A DNA stretch of 64,000 bases, taken from an uncultured Sphingomonadaceae bacterium (GTDB lineage Bacteria; Pseudomonadota; Alphaproteobacteria; Sphingomonadales; Sphingomonadaceae). The notes beneath the pieces were generated by a model. The model searched no databases and was not told the DNA's origin. It saw only the letters and a list, made by a program, of their open reading frames with translations. The position numbers and the translations under genes are program-made. This document shows, piece by piece, positions 17,389 through 26,911 of this stretch. The first letter of the stretch is position 1; every line of letters starts with the position of its first letter. The stretch spans positions 1,268,064 to 1,332,063 of the forward strand of contig CANMVC010000002.1 in assembly GCA_947501325.1 (NCBI GenBank), read 5' to 3'.

Positions 17389-19341
17389 ATGCGCACCATA
17401 TTTGCCGGCGCTATGGCCGCAGCTTCATTGCTATTGTCCACACCGGCGGCCTATTCGGCGGACAAAACTTCCAATGCCATCGCCGCCAAGCCCACCGCAT
17501 TGGTTGCCGATCAGGTTCCCGACATTCCGATGTCCATTGTCGAAAAGACCCGGCCCTATATGGAATTTCGGACAGCAGGGTTTGTCGGGTGGGATCCCAA
17601 AACCAAGGCCATGCTGGTGCGCACCCGTTTTGCCGACACCAGCCAACTGCACAGGGTCGCCGCACCGCGCCGGGAGCGCGAGCAACTGACCTTTGGCAAC
17701 GAACCGGCACGCGCGGCCAGCTATGCGCCTGATGGTTCCGCTTTATTGTTCCAGAAAGACATCGGCGGCAATGAAGTGAACCAGATATTCGTTCTGCGCG
17801 ACGGGGTTCCCGAAATGCTGACCGATGGAAAGAGCCGCAATAGTCTCGGGCCATGGTCCAGCAAGGGCAGTTTACTGGCCTTTGGCTCCAACAAGCGCAC
17901 CGGGCTCTATAACGATATTTACCTGATGAACCCCGCCAAGCCCGATAGCGCCATCATGCTGGTTGCTTCAACGGGTGGCGGCTGGTTCCCGATCGACTTT
18001 TCGCCCGATGACAAGCATTTGCTGGTGTTCAACTATGTTTCGATTACCGACAATCAACTTTATTTGATCGACATTGCCAACGGCACGTCGCGGAAACTGA
18101 CCAATAGCAGCAATCCGGTGGCGTATAATGGTCTGCAATTTGCGCCCGATGGCCGGTTATGGGCGGCGTCCGATGACGGCAGCGATGTCCAGCGACTGGG
18201 CACCGTCAATATCGAAACAGCGATATTTGAACCCGTTATTGACGAGAAAGTCTGGGACATATCCGACTTTGACATCAGCAAGGATGGTCGCTGGATCGCC
18301 TATGAAGTCAATCAGGCGGGCCGCTCGGTCCTCAAGATCTATAATATGCAGAGCGGTGACTTGCGCACAGTGTCCGATCTGAGCCCCGGCGTGATCGGCG
18401 GCCTGCAATTCGCGCCATGGGGGGAGCTGGGCTTCACGTTCAATGCCAATCAAGGCGGCAGTGACAGCTACAGCCTTGATCCCGAGACGCTGGCAATCAC
18501 GCGCTGGACCAAAAGCGAGACCGGCGGGCTGGATGCAGCGAATAATGTTGCGCCGGAGCTGGTAGAAATAACGAGTTTTGACGGCGAGAAAATGTCGGGC
18601 TTTCTCTATCGCCCCGATCCTGACAAGCATAAGGGCAAACGTCCGCTCATCATCAATATTCACGGCGGTCCGGAAGGCCAGGCGACGCCGCGTTTTCTTG
18701 GGCGCAACAATTATCTGATCAACGAGCTGGGCGTTGGGATCTTCTATCCCAATGTCCGCGGCTCAACGGGCTTCGGCAAACGGTTCGTGGCGCTGGACAA
18801 TGGCCCGTTCCGGCGCGAAGACAGCGTGCAGGATATTGGCGCCTTCCTCTCCCATCTGCGCAAGGACAAACGCATCGACCGCCGCCGCATTGCGGTAACG
18901 GGCGGCAGCTACGGCGGGTATATGACGCTTGCGTCCATGCTCCGTTATGGCGACAAGCTTAAGGCGGGACTGGAAGTGGTCGGCATCTCCAATTTCGTCA
19001 CGTTTCTTGAAAATACGCAGCCCTATCGCCGCGATCTGCGCCGGGTCGAATATGGCGATGAACGCATTCCGGAACAGCGCGCAAAGCTGGAAGAAATCAG
19101 CCCGCTGCGCCGCGCCAATGAAATAGATATTCCCTTGATGGTTGTCACCGGCGCCAATGACCCGCGGGTGCCGGCCAGCGAAGCGGACCAGATTGTCGCC
19201 GCCGTCCGTGCCAATGATCGGCCAGCCTGGCACCTGCTCGCCGAGAATGAGGGCCATGGCTTTCGTAAAAAGGCAAATGCAGACTATCAGTTCTGGGCGT
19301 CCCTGCTATTCTGGCAGAAATATCTGTTGAACGGAGAGTAG
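17389..19341 (+). CDS. S9-family (prolyl oligopeptidase-type) secreted peptidase
   Basis: The protein, about 650 residues long, has a Sec signal peptide (cleavage near AAYSADK), a beta-propeller part (about 80-380, with WD40-like blades such as SYAPDGSALLFQ and IDFSPDDKHLLVF) and a C-terminal alpha/beta hydrolase domain. The serine is in GGSYGGYM, and the Asp and His lie in VVTGANDPRVP and ENEGHGFRKK. It should cleave short peptides in the periplasm, probably after Pro or Ala. I start at ATG 17389 with GGGGAGAGG upstream; the frame also offers TTG 17386. The DUF2339 gene follows 3 nt after the stop. Confidence 0.92.
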   Translation: MRTIFAGAMAAASLLLSTPAAYSADKTSNAIAAKPTALVADQVPDIPMSIVEKTRPYMEFRTAGFVGWDPKTKAMLVRTRFADTSQLHRVAAPRREREQLTFGNEPARAASYAPDGSALLFQKDIGGNEVNQIFVLRDGVPEMLTDGKSRNSLGPWSSKGSLLAFGSNKRTGLYNDIYLMNPAKPDSAIMLVASTGGGWFPIDFSPDDKHLLVFNYVSITDNQLYLIDIANGTSRKLTNSSNPVAYNGLQFAPDGRLWAASDDGSDVQRLGTVNIETAIFEPVIDEKVWDISDFDISKDGRWIAYEVNQAGRSVLKIYNMQSGDLRTVSDLSPGVIGGLQFAPWGELGFTFNANQGGSDSYSLDPETLAITRWTKSETGGLDAANNVAPELVEITSFDGEKMSGFLYRPDPDKHKGKRPLIINIHGGPEGQATPRFLGRNNYLINELGVGIFYPNVRGSTGFGKRFVALDNGPFRREDSVQDIGAFLSHLRKDKRIDRRRIAVTGGSYGGYMTLASMLRYGDKLKAGLEVVGISNFVTFLENTQPYRRDLRRVEYGDERIPEQRAKLEEISPLRRANEIDIPLMVVTGANDPRVPASEADQIVAAVRANDRPAWHLLAENEGHGFRKKANADYQFWASLLFWQKYLLNGE

Positions 19342-19344
19342 TGT

Positions 19345-21999
19345 ATGGAAATACTTGTCATTGCAGGGATTATTATCCTGCTAGTGCTGGTATTTGATTC
19401 ACGTAGCACAATTGCTTCGCTTCGCAATCGGATCGAAACTCTCGAAAATCGCGATTCTCAAACTACTGTTCGGCCCGATCAGACCGTTATGGCCGAAACT
19501 GTAAAGCAAACAGAGGCGGGACCAGCACCCGTCGAGCCAGCGCGGCGCGCCGCGAAGGCAGCACCCAAGCCGGCACGCGTCACGACTCCGGCAGCAGAGC
19601 CATCGCGGCAAGTCTATAAACCAACCTCCCCTACCCCCCCTCCTCCACCACAGGAGAGCAGCGAACCGCCGCCACCGCGCCCGAGCGCTGCGAAACGGTT
19701 TGAAGACCTGATTGGCGGCAAACTTCCGATCTGGATTGGCGGCATCGCGCTCATTTTCGCCGGCTTTTTTCTCGTCCGTTTTTCCATCGAAGCCGGTTTA
19801 TTCGGCCCGGCTGCGCGTTGCGTGACAGCTGCGCTTTTCGGATTGCTGCTCATCGGCCTGAGCGAATTTGGCTATAAAATACCAAAATTCGGCAAGATTT
19901 TTACCGATGATGTCCGCATTGGCCACTCGATCGCTGGCGCCGGTATCGCCGTCCTCTACGCCACCCTTTATATGGCGAGCGAGTTATATGGCTTGTTAGG
20001 CCTGTACACCGCACTTGGCGGGGTTATCGCGGTCACCATGTTGGCCTTCGTGCTGTCACAGCGCCACGGCCCACCGACAGCGATCATGGGATTGCTCGGC
20101 GGTTTCGCTGCGCCGTATGTCGCCGGACTTGGGCCGGAATCGGTTGCGCCGTTACTCATCTATCTCGGCGTGTTCACCGCAGGCCTATTCGGCCTTGCGA
20201 TCCATCGCGGCTGGGCGTGGCTCGCGCTGCTTGCCACCGGTGGCAGCGTGATCTGGACGACGGCGCTGTTGTTTATGGACCTGAGCGGCGACGTGCCCTT
20301 TGTCGGCGCGTTTATTGTCTTGCTGGCCATTGGCGGCGTGCTCACGCTGTCGCGCACCGGCACCAGCTTTGGTATTCCCAAACCGGTCATGCAGGCTATC
20401 CCGCTGGGCGTCGGGCTGTTGCAGCTTGTGACACTGGCACCGCTCATCGAATTCTCGCTCATCAGCTGGCTGTTCTTCGCCGTCCTGACCATCTTCGCCA
20501 TTGCGCTCGCCTGGCGGGACAAGGATCTGACGCCAGCTGTAGCCGGCGCTCTTGGCCTGTCCTTGGCCATGGTCGCGACCGCTTTCTCCAACACCGGTGC
20601 TGAGCAAATGCAGTTGTTCGCTGCCGTCGGGCTGGCGATCCTGTTCGGCGCTGCAGGCCACGTCTTTGCGTTGCGCGAAAAAGACGGATGGATGTGGGCA
20701 CTCGTCGGTATGGCGGCGCCCACGGGCATGTTGCTGCTCATCTATACCCTTGGCAATTTGGGGTGGAGCCAGAATAGCTGGGCGATAGCTTGCGTCCTGA
20801 CCGCGCTCACAACCGCCCTCATGGCGTGGCGGACCCGCGCAGACGCAGCCATATTGCCGCCGCCCGTGGCCAGCGGTCTGACCGGGCTATTGGTTGCCAT
20901 CGCATTGTGGATATGGACCCCGCAAAGCCTCGGCGCGCTGGTAGCGATTACGGTTGCCGCAGCTCTTGCTTTCTGGACCCGCTGGGTCATGCGCAAGGCG
21001 ATTATCGTGCAATCGGCCATCGCCACCGGCTTGGGCAGTCTGATCATGCTGTTCGACAGCTTCGGGCTCGTGGAAGCCCTGTTTGGATCGCTCACTGGAG
21101 AAACCGATCTGTTTGTCTACTTACCGGAAGTGGGCCCATCGACTATCGAGCTGCTGCTTCCTGCCATCGCGATTATCGCCATCGCCTATGGCTTTCGCGA
21201 CAGCTTCGGCAAAGCGTTTTCGAAAATCATCGCCGGCACCGGTTTGATCGCAACCGGCGGGTTCCTCTACTTGCTGCTCAAACAGCCTCTCGCCATTGGT
21301 CCAATCGAAGACTTTGTCGCCTATGGTTTTGCCGAGCGCGCCGTCTTTACCCATTTGCTAGCGCTGGCCGGTTGGTTGTTGCTCAGGCGGACTTGGGATG
21401 AGAAACTCGCAGCACCGCTCAAATCATTGGGCTTTGCTCTGGCTGCGCTGGCGCTCGCCCGGTTTGTCTATTTCGATATTTTGCTGCTCAGCCCGACCAG
21501 CGTCAAACAGGCTATCGGCCCCGCACCTATTGCCAATCTCGGCACGCTGCATTTTACCACCGCCATGCTGTGGCTCTGGCTTTTCGCGCGAACCGAGGCA
21601 TTGGTGACCTCCTTACCCAAATTGGTTCGGCCGCTTGAAATTGGTAGCCTGCTCGCCGCCATTGCATCTGTCATGGTCACCGTTCGTCAAGCCGTCCACG
21701 GCACAGATATAGCCACCCCGCCTTTCACCTCAACCGAGACTTATCTCTATAGCGCCGGACTGCTGGCGCTTGCCATTGCGTGGCTCGCGAGGGGCATCCA
21801 GACTACCAATGCGTTGCTGCGTATCGCGGGGCTGCTGTTACTTACCCTCGTGACATTCAAGGTATTCCTGATCGACGCGGCACAACTGGAAGGCATTTTG
21901 CGGATACTCTCGTTCCTCGGCCTCGGGATCGCGCTTATCGGCATCGGTTGGATCTATGGCAAGGTGATGCGCTCGGACGAAGCAAAAGCTGCTGCCTAA
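19345..21999 (+). CDS. DUF2339 polytopic membrane protein
   Basis: The 884-residue protein starts with one helix and a short coiled-coil (SLRNRIETLENR), then a Pro/Ala-rich linker, then more than 20 hydrophobic segments from about residue 130 to the end. The block RFEDLIGGKLPIWIGGIALI is the signature opening of DUF2339. The function of the family is unknown; its members are large inner-membrane proteins. It is in an operon with the S9 peptidase (3-nt gap, GGAGAG ribosome binding site). Its last 4 bases overlap the convergent LysR gene. Confidence 0.9.
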   Translation: MEILVIAGIIILLVLVFDSRSTIASLRNRIETLENRDSQTTVRPDQTVMAETVKQTEAGPAPVEPARRAAKAAPKPARVTTPAAEPSRQVYKPTSPTPPPPPQESSEPPPPRPSAAKRFEDLIGGKLPIWIGGIALIFAGFFLVRFSIEAGLFGPAARCVTAALFGLLLIGLSEFGYKIPKFGKIFTDDVRIGHSIAGAGIAVLYATLYMASELYGLLGLYTALGGVIAVTMLAFVLSQRHGPPTAIMGLLGGFAAPYVAGLGPESVAPLLIYLGVFTAGLFGLAIHRGWAWLALLATGGSVIWTTALLFMDLSGDVPFVGAFIVLLAIGGVLTLSRTGTSFGIPKPVMQAIPLGVGLLQLVTLAPLIEFSLISWLFFAVLTIFAIALAWRDKDLTPAVAGALGLSLAMVATAFSNTGAEQMQLFAAVGLAILFGAAGHVFALREKDGWMWALVGMAAPTGMLLLIYTLGNLGWSQNSWAIACVLTALTTALMAWRTRADAAILPPPVASGLTGLLVAIALWIWTPQSLGALVAITVAAALAFWTRWVMRKAIIVQSAIATGLGSLIMLFDSFGLVEALFGSLTGETDLFVYLPEVGPSTIELLLPAIAIIAIAYGFRDSFGKAFSKIIAGTGLIATGGFLYLLLKQPLAIGPIEDFVAYGFAERAVFTHLLALAGWLLLRRTWDEKLAAPLKSLGFALAALALARFVYFDILLLSPTSVKQAIGPAPIANLGTLHFTTAMLWLWLFARTEALVTSLPKLVRPLEIGSLLAAIASVMVTVRQAVHGTDIATPPFTSTETYLYSAGLLALAIAWLARGIQTTNALLRIAGLLLLTLVTFKVFLIDAAQLEGILRILSFLGLGIALIGIGWIYGKVMRSDEAKAAA

Positions 22000-22874
22000 C
22001 GGGCGGCAAAGCTTGACCGACAACAATCGGCGATCCAGTCGCGTACCGCCTTGATCTCGCGATTGCGGCGATTGTCGCGATGAAAGACTATCCACGGCTT
22101 GCGCGGCGGAACCGGTGGCGCCGGGATGGGAACCAATCCATGCCGCTGGGCCAGAAAATCGGGCAGCATCGCAATAGCCCCACCGGATTTTGCTATTTCC
22201 AATAACGCATAGATGCTGCTGGACTGAACGCACAATGCCGAATGCAAATCATGCTCTTTGATCCAGACAACTTCCGGAATATCCCCGTATTTCGAGTCCA
22301 AACCTGCCAGCTTTTCATCACGCAGGTTAAGGCTGTCTGGCAATCGCCCGCGCAAATAGTCCGGTGAGGTATAAAGACTTGCGGTAATTTCAGGCAACCG
22401 CCGTGCGATCAAACCATCGCTTTTCGGCCGAGCCAGCCGGACCGCGATATCTGCCTCGCGCCGGTTGAGATCCGCTAGTTCGGTAGACATGATCAGATCG
22501 ACGACAAGCCCGAGATGGTTTTCCCACAGCTTCGGTAAATGCGGGGCCAGCACGGCAGACACCATCGTTTCGGTCGTCGATATGCGGATGGGCAAGGCAC
22601 GACGATCCGATTTCAGTGAAAAAGCCAAGCGCTCCATCTGAAACAAATGATCCCCGCCTGCCTTTGCCAGCACCAGCATTTCCTTGCCCTCGTCGGTTAG
22701 GCTAATCCCGCCTGGGCCGCGCAAAATTAACCGCAACCCCGTCGCGGCTTCGAGGGCATCCATCTTTCGTCCCAAGGTTGCATTGGACATTTCCAACGCC
22801 GAAGCGGCTGCCATCAGCGACTGTCGCTCGGCCACCTCGATAAAGCAGCGCACGGTATCCCAATCAATTGTCAT
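21996..22874 (-). CDS. LysR-family transcriptional regulator
   Basis: The 292-residue protein has a winged HTH at residues 4-63 (FIEVAERQSLMAAASALEMS, then ATLGRKMDALEAATG) and a type 2 periplasmic-binding-like effector domain. It resembles the LysR subgroup that controls neighbouring oxidoreductases. It is divergent from the zinc dehydrogenase gene, with a 111-bp gap holding a perfect palindrome, so that gene is the likely target. The effector is unknown. Confidence 0.9.
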   Translation of the reverse strand: MTIDWDTVRCFIEVAERQSLMAAASALEMSNATLGRKMDALEAATGLRLILRGPGGISLTDEGKEMLVLAKAGGDHLFQMERLAFSLKSDRRALPIRISTTETMVSAVLAPHLPKLWENHLGLVVDLIMSTELADLNRREADIAVRLARPKSDGLIARRLPEITASLYTSPDYLRGRLPDSLNLRDEKLAGLDSKYGDIPEVVWIKEHDLHSALCVQSSSIYALLEIAKSGGAIAMLPDFLAQRHGLVPIPAPPVPPRKPWIVFHRDNRRNREIKAVRDWIADCCRSSFAAR

Positions 22875-22910
22875 GCTCTGTCTATATACAGGCTTGGGAT
22901 TTTCATAAAT

Positions 22911-22925
22911 GAATAATAATTATTC
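22911..22925. promoter_or_regulatory. Palindromic operator candidate for LysR regulator
   Basis: GAATAATAATTATTC is a perfect odd-length palindrome (7-bp arms) flanked by T and A. It lies 37-51 bp upstream of the LysR start and 61-75 bp upstream of the dehydrogenase start. LysR regulators commonly bind AT-rich dyads (T-N11-A type) in such divergent gaps. Assignment is by position and symmetry only. Confidence 0.45.
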
Positions 22926-22985
22926 AATTTTGCTAATTCCGTGGCGACCTAATTTGCGCGACTCTGCAGCAAAGGAACAATCACC

Positions 22986-24026
22986 ATGACCAGCATGCAA
23001 CAGCTTACCTTCATCAAACCCGAGACATTCGAATGGCATGAAGTCGCCACGCCAACCATCCAAGGCGCTGGCGAAGCGATTGTCCGACCACTTGCCGTCA
23101 CACGTTGCGATCTTGATCTTTATATGGCCAGTGGCATGTATCCGATGGAAGGGCCTTTCGCCTTTGGCCACGAAATTGCCGGGGAAGTTGTCGACATTGG
23201 CGATGGTGTTAAAGACTTTGCCCCCGGTGACCAAGTAGTTGTTCCGTTCCAGATAAATTGCGGATCTTGCGATAATTGTCGGCGCGGCTTTACCAATGCT
23301 TGCAACACCGTGGAACCCTTTGCCGCTTATGGCTTCGCGCCAACAGGAGAGCGAAAATGGGGCGGCGGACTGAGCGACCTGATCAACGTGCCGTTTGCCG
23401 ATGCGATGCTGGTAAAAATACCGGGCAATGTGTCGATCACAAGCGCAGCGGCGATATCTGATAATGCGGTCGATGGATATCGGACTGTGGCCGAACCGCT
23501 CGCACGGCGGCCAGGGGCCGATATATTAATCATCGGCGGGCTTGCTCAGAGCGTTGGCTTGTTCGCGGTGCAGGCCGCTCGCGCATTGGGTGCTGGCCGC
23601 GTCGTATATCGCGATTATGATGCAGGACGCCTGGCCAAAGCCAAGGCGCTTGGCGCAGAGGTGATCGAAACCCAATATGGCCCGGATCTGAGAGCAACCG
23701 AGGAATTCCCAATCGTGGTCGAAGCAGCCGGTTTGCCGGAGGCTCTAACCTTTGCCTTACGTTCGACGGAACCTTGCGGCACATGTAGCGGCGTGTTTGC
23801 TGGGCTGGGCGCAAGCGCGAATGTTCCGCTGCGGTCCATGTATATGAAAGGCATTACCTATACGATCGGGCGCGTCCATGCTCGCACGGAGATAGATCAT
23901 GTCCTCGACTGCGCGCATTGCGGAACCATCCAGCCAGACGACGTGATATCCCGATCCGTTCCCTTTTCCGAGGCCGCAGATGCTATGACGGAGCCCGGCA
24001 TAAAGATCGTGTTTGAAAGGGATTGA
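22986..24026 (+). CDS. Zinc-dependent medium-chain alcohol dehydrogenase family protein
   Basis: The 346-residue MDR protein has the GroES-like N-terminal domain with catalytic-zinc residues (TRCDLDLY and FGHEIAGEV), the four-Cys structural zinc site (NCGSCDNCRRGFTNAC) and a Rossmann domain with GGLAQSVGLFAVQAA. The cofactor-binding loop ends in YRDYDAGRLAKAK. It should oxidise an alcohol or polyol using NAD(P); the substrate is not readable. It is divergent from, and probably controlled by, the LysR gene next to it. AAGGA precedes ATG 22986. Confidence 0.9.
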   Translation: MTSMQQLTFIKPETFEWHEVATPTIQGAGEAIVRPLAVTRCDLDLYMASGMYPMEGPFAFGHEIAGEVVDIGDGVKDFAPGDQVVVPFQINCGSCDNCRRGFTNACNTVEPFAAYGFAPTGERKWGGGLSDLINVPFADAMLVKIPGNVSITSAAAISDNAVDGYRTVAEPLARRPGADILIIGGLAQSVGLFAVQAARALGAGRVVYRDYDAGRLAKAKALGAEVIETQYGPDLRATEEFPIVVEAAGLPEALTFALRSTEPCGTCSGVFAGLGASANVPLRSMYMKGITYTIGRVHARTEIDHVLDCAHCGTIQPDDVISRSVPFSEAADAMTEPGIKIVFERD

Positions 24027-24059
24027 CGCTATCGCTGTCATCCGTGATCATTGCCATGG

Positions 24060-24485
24060 ATGACAAAATCGATTTTCAGCACGGTAGCTTTATACGCTGT
24101 GGCTTTGGCAGCAGCGGCCTTTGCGCTGCAATGGCTGGAATATAAGTTTTTCCTCAAAAGCATTCCGACCGATATCTATATTATTCTATTGGCAATGATC
24201 TTTGTGTCGCTGGGTATCTGGGTTGGGTACCGTTTAACCGTCCGCAAGACCAGCGCAGCGTTTGAACGCAATGATCCGGCGTTGAAATCACTGGGTATCT
24301 CAAGCCGGGAATTAGAGGTGCTGGAGGCTCTGGCAACCGGGCAATCCAATAAAGAAATTGCGCGTAACCTTGGTATCTCGCCCAACACCATCAAAACCCA
24401 TATCTCCCATCTGTTTGAAAAACTGTCGGTGGACCGGCGCGTATTGGCGATTGAAAAAGCCAAATCTCTGCACCTTATTCCCTGA
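24060..24485 (+). CDS. Membrane-anchored LuxR-type HTH regulator
   Basis: The 141-residue protein has two N-terminal transmembrane helices (about 5-26 and 37-58) and a C-terminal LuxR/GerE HTH (about 80-140): ISSRELEVLEALATGQSNKE then IARNLGISPNTIKTHISHLF. No receiver or sensor domain is present, so it is a short membrane-bound regulator. It is followed by a DUF4199 gene and a VOC gene on the same strand, a trio I associate with sphingomonads. I used ATG 24060; the frame opens at TTG 24051. Neither has a clear Shine-Dalgarno. Confidence 0.8.
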   Translation: MTKSIFSTVALYAVALAAAAFALQWLEYKFFLKSIPTDIYIILLAMIFVSLGIWVGYRLTVRKTSAAFERNDPALKSLGISSRELEVLEALATGQSNKEIARNLGISPNTIKTHISHLFEKLSVDRRVLAIEKAKSLHLIP

Positions 24486-24579
24486 TACTCTTGGGTGATT
24501 TTGATCCAATCACCCATCAGGGTGATTTTCAGATAGAGATTTATTCGTCATAACTTCTCCCTATCGGGAGGAAATCATC

Positions 24580-25131
24580 ATGATAAAAATCACAATCACT
24601 ATGCTGAAAATCATCGTCATTTATGGGGTCATATCAGGCGCGATAGTCATAGGCACAATGCTCGTTGGTCTGTTGTCGAGTGGAGGACAGGGATTTTTTG
24701 CATCGGAATATTTCGGCTATCTGACGATGCTCATCGCTTTGTCGATGATTTTTATCGGTATCAAACGCTGTCGCGACTTAGAACTCGGCGGCGTAATCAG
24801 GTTTCTTCCCGCTCTCGGGCTCGGCCTCGCCATCGCTGCGATTGCATCTATTATTTATGTTTGCGTGTGGGAAATCTATCTGTTCAGCACCGACTATGTT
24901 TTCATAGACGAGTTTACCTCGGCAATGATTGAGGCCAAAAAAGCCGAAGGGCTTAGCGGCGTAGCTCTGGACAATCTGGTCAGCGAAATGGAAAACATGA
25001 AGGCCAACTATGCCAAACTCTATATCCGCCTGCCAATGACCTTCATGGAGATTTTTCCCGTCGGCCTTATCATTTCCCTGCTTTCCGCGGCTCTCCTGCG
25101 CAACCCGAACCTCCTGCCAGCGAAAAACTGA
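24580..25131 (+). CDS. DUF4199 membrane protein
   Basis: The 183-residue protein has four hydrophobic segments (about 8-30, 45-62, 77-103 and 158-176). The pattern, with short loops, FIGIKRCRDLELGG in the middle and a late FMEIFPVGLIISLLSA helix, matches DUF4199. No function is known. It lies 94 bp downstream of the HTH regulator, with GGGAGGAAATCATC before ATG 24580. Confidence 0.8.
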   Translation: MIKITITMLKIIVIYGVISGAIVIGTMLVGLLSSGGQGFFASEYFGYLTMLIALSMIFIGIKRCRDLELGGVIRFLPALGLGLAIAAIASIIYVCVWEIYLFSTDYVFIDEFTSAMIEAKKAEGLSGVALDNLVSEMENMKANYAKLYIRLPMTFMEIFPVGLIISLLSAALLRNPNLLPAKN

Positions 25132-25161
25132 TCCCGCACATTTCAACAAAAGGAATTATCT

Positions 25162-25536
25162 ATGCATTTGGGTGCTTTCTCTATCAGCCTTTCAGTCAAA
25201 AACCTGGAGGCGTCGGAGCAATTCTACCAAAAGCTCGGCTTCGAGCCCTTTGGCGGTGACAAAAGCCAAAATTGGTTGATCCTGAAAAACGGCGACACTG
25301 TAATAGGCCTGTTTCAGGACTTGTTTCCCGACAATATCCTAACCTTCAATCCCGGATGGAATGGCGATGCAAAGCCCCTGAAGGAACATACTGATATTAG
25401 AGACCTGCAACAGGTGCTGAAAAAAAGGGGCGTTGAATTTACCACAGAGGCAGATCCTGATGGAAGCGGTCCCGCAAGCTTCACGATCGTCGATCCCGAC
25501 GGCAATGCGATTCTGGTTGATCAACATGTCGGTTGA
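25162..25536 (+). CDS. VOC-fold (glyoxalase/dioxygenase-like) protein
   Basis: The 124-residue protein is a single VOC module pair: FSISLSVKNLEASEQFYQKL opens the first beta-alpha-beta-beta-beta unit, and FTIVDPDGNAILVDQH closes the second. The metal-binding His/Glu positions of true glyoxalase I are not all present, so lactoylglutathione lyase activity is unlikely; resistance or dioxygenase-like roles are possible. AAAAGGAATT lies before ATG 25162. It completes the HTH-DUF4199-VOC trio. Confidence 0.85.
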   Translation: MHLGAFSISLSVKNLEASEQFYQKLGFEPFGGDKSQNWLILKNGDTVIGLFQDLFPDNILTFNPGWNGDAKPLKEHTDIRDLQQVLKKRGVEFTTEADPDGSGPASFTIVDPDGNAILVDQHVG

Positions 25537-25705
25537 ACCTGTGCCGATAGTGTTCGGGAGCGGCCGGACAAACCAGCCTGAACCGACAACAAGAGCACCG
25601 TCACAGGGATCTCCCGCACGAAAATCCAGCTGTCATTTAACAAACACCAATAAAGCTGCGAACCTTCAAGGCGATGAGCAGAGCAGGGAAACGCACAGAA
25701 TTGCA

Positions 25706-26075
25706 ATGCTATCAATCGGCCTGATTGCCGCGCTCCATCTCTATATCGCGCGGTTTGAGATATTTGCGTGGACAACGCAGGGACTCAAAGTTTTTCAACC
25801 TTGCCAATGGACTTGTTCGAGCAGACCCAATCCATGGCGGCGAATCAGGGTTTATACAACGCGTTTTTGGCCATCGGACTGCTTTGATCACTGTTCATCA
25901 GGGACGCCGAATGGCGGTTCAAGGTGGCTACCTGCTTCTTGCTATTCGTTGCCGCAGCCGGGATTTTAGCGCGGTTACGATATCTCAGAAAATCAATGTC
26001 GTGCAGACAGCGCCAGCGACCAGCGCGCTAATGTTTGCCTATCTCAGCTATCGAAAAACATCTCGGGCAACGTAG
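25706..26075 (+). pseudogene. DUF1304 membrane protein, broken by two frameshifts and a stop
   Basis: Three consecutive frames read pieces of one DUF1304 protein. Frame one from 25706 gives IGLIAALHLYIARFEIFAWT, with FAWTTQGLKVFQ close to the family's EMFAWTTP-type start. Frame two from 25807 gives DLFEQTQSMAANQGLYNAFL, matching the conserved AANQGLYN. It then hits TGA at 25885-25887, continues as SLFIRDAEWRFKVATCF, and shifts again to INVVQTAPATSALMF, ending at 26075. At least two frameshifts and one nonsense change are present, so no functional product is expected. It lies in an otherwise empty gap after the VOC gene. Confidence 0.75.
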
Positions 26076-26104
26076 CTAAAAGACAAAGGCGGACTAACTT
26101 ACCT

Positions 26105-26767
26105 TTATCGCGCCGCCAGGACATCATCAGCCACAAATGTATTGGTCTTGCGCTCATAGCCAAATTGACTGGTCGGACCATGGCCGGGAATGAAGGTAAC
26201 ATCATCGCCAAGCGGCCATAGTTTCTGTGTAATAGCGTCGATCAGATCCTGATGATTCCCGCGTGGAAAATCGGTGCGACCGATGGAGCCCTGGAAAATC
26301 ACATCACCGACAACCGCCAGTTTGGAAGGCTCGTGATAGAAAATCACATGGCCAGGCGTGTGGCCCGGGCAATGGATCACATCGAGCACCAAATCGCCCA
26401 CCGTCACCTGATCGCCGTCATTCAGCCAGCGATCCGGTTCAAAGCTTTTCGCTTCCATACCATATCGCGCGCCGTCACCGTCCAGCTGTTCGATCCAGAA
26501 CAAATCATCCTTGTGCGGCCCTTCGATCGGCAAGCCCAGCTCCTCGGCCAGCATTCCGGCCTGACCACAATGATCCAGATGGCCATGGGTGATGATGATT
26601 TTTTCCAGATCAACGCCATGTTCCGCCACCGCAGCCTTGAGCCGTGAAAGATCACCACCGGGATCGCTGAGCGCAGCTTTGTTAGTCTTGGTGCACCATA
26701 GGAGCGTGCAATTTTGCTGGAGCGGCGTGACCGGAATGATCACGGCCTTTAAGGGTGCTTCTGTCAT
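26105..26767 (-). CDS. MBL-fold hydrolase, glyoxalase II-like (YcbL type)
   Basis: The 220-residue protein has the full metallo-beta-lactamase set: THGHLDHCGQAG, CPGHTPGHVIFYH, VGDVIFQGSIGRTDF and FIPGHGPTSQFG. It lacks the C-terminal glutathione-binding domain of GloB, like E. coli YcbL, which hydrolyses lactoylglutathione or similar thioesters poorly. It is probably a thioesterase, but the substrate is uncertain. It converges with the DUF1304 remnant and is divergent from the serine hydrolase. Confidence 0.88.
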   Translation of the reverse strand: MTEAPLKAVIIPVTPLQQNCTLLWCTKTNKAALSDPGGDLSRLKAAVAEHGVDLEKIIITHGHLDHCGQAGMLAEELGLPIEGPHKDDLFWIEQLDGDGARYGMEAKSFEPDRWLNDGDQVTVGDLVLDVIHCPGHTPGHVIFYHEPSKLAVVGDVIFQGSIGRTDFPRGNHQDLIDAITQKLWPLGDDVTFIPGHGPTSQFGYERKTNTFVADDVLAAR

Positions 26768-26911
26768 AACGGTTATTTGGCGGCGCAGAGACCAAGTTGC
26801 AAGGCTTGAAGTTCTGGAATATCATTACGGTCCTCGCATATGGCAATAATTTACAGCTAATCGGCTCTATTGTGCGGACTGATTAGTAAGACCATTAACT
26901 GGGGTCGTTTT

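Noticed and set aside
20160..20741. Overlapping minus-strand ORFs opposite the DUF2339 gene
   Set aside because: GC-rich shadow frames over a well-formed membrane protein gene.
25162..25536. Second glyoxalase I (gloA)
   Set aside because: VOC fold is clear, but the full set of metal ligands seen in the 2284-2724 enzyme is not.
25433..25969. 178-codon plus-strand ORF
   Set aside because: It mixes the end of the VOC gene in a wrong frame with part of the DUF1304 remnant.
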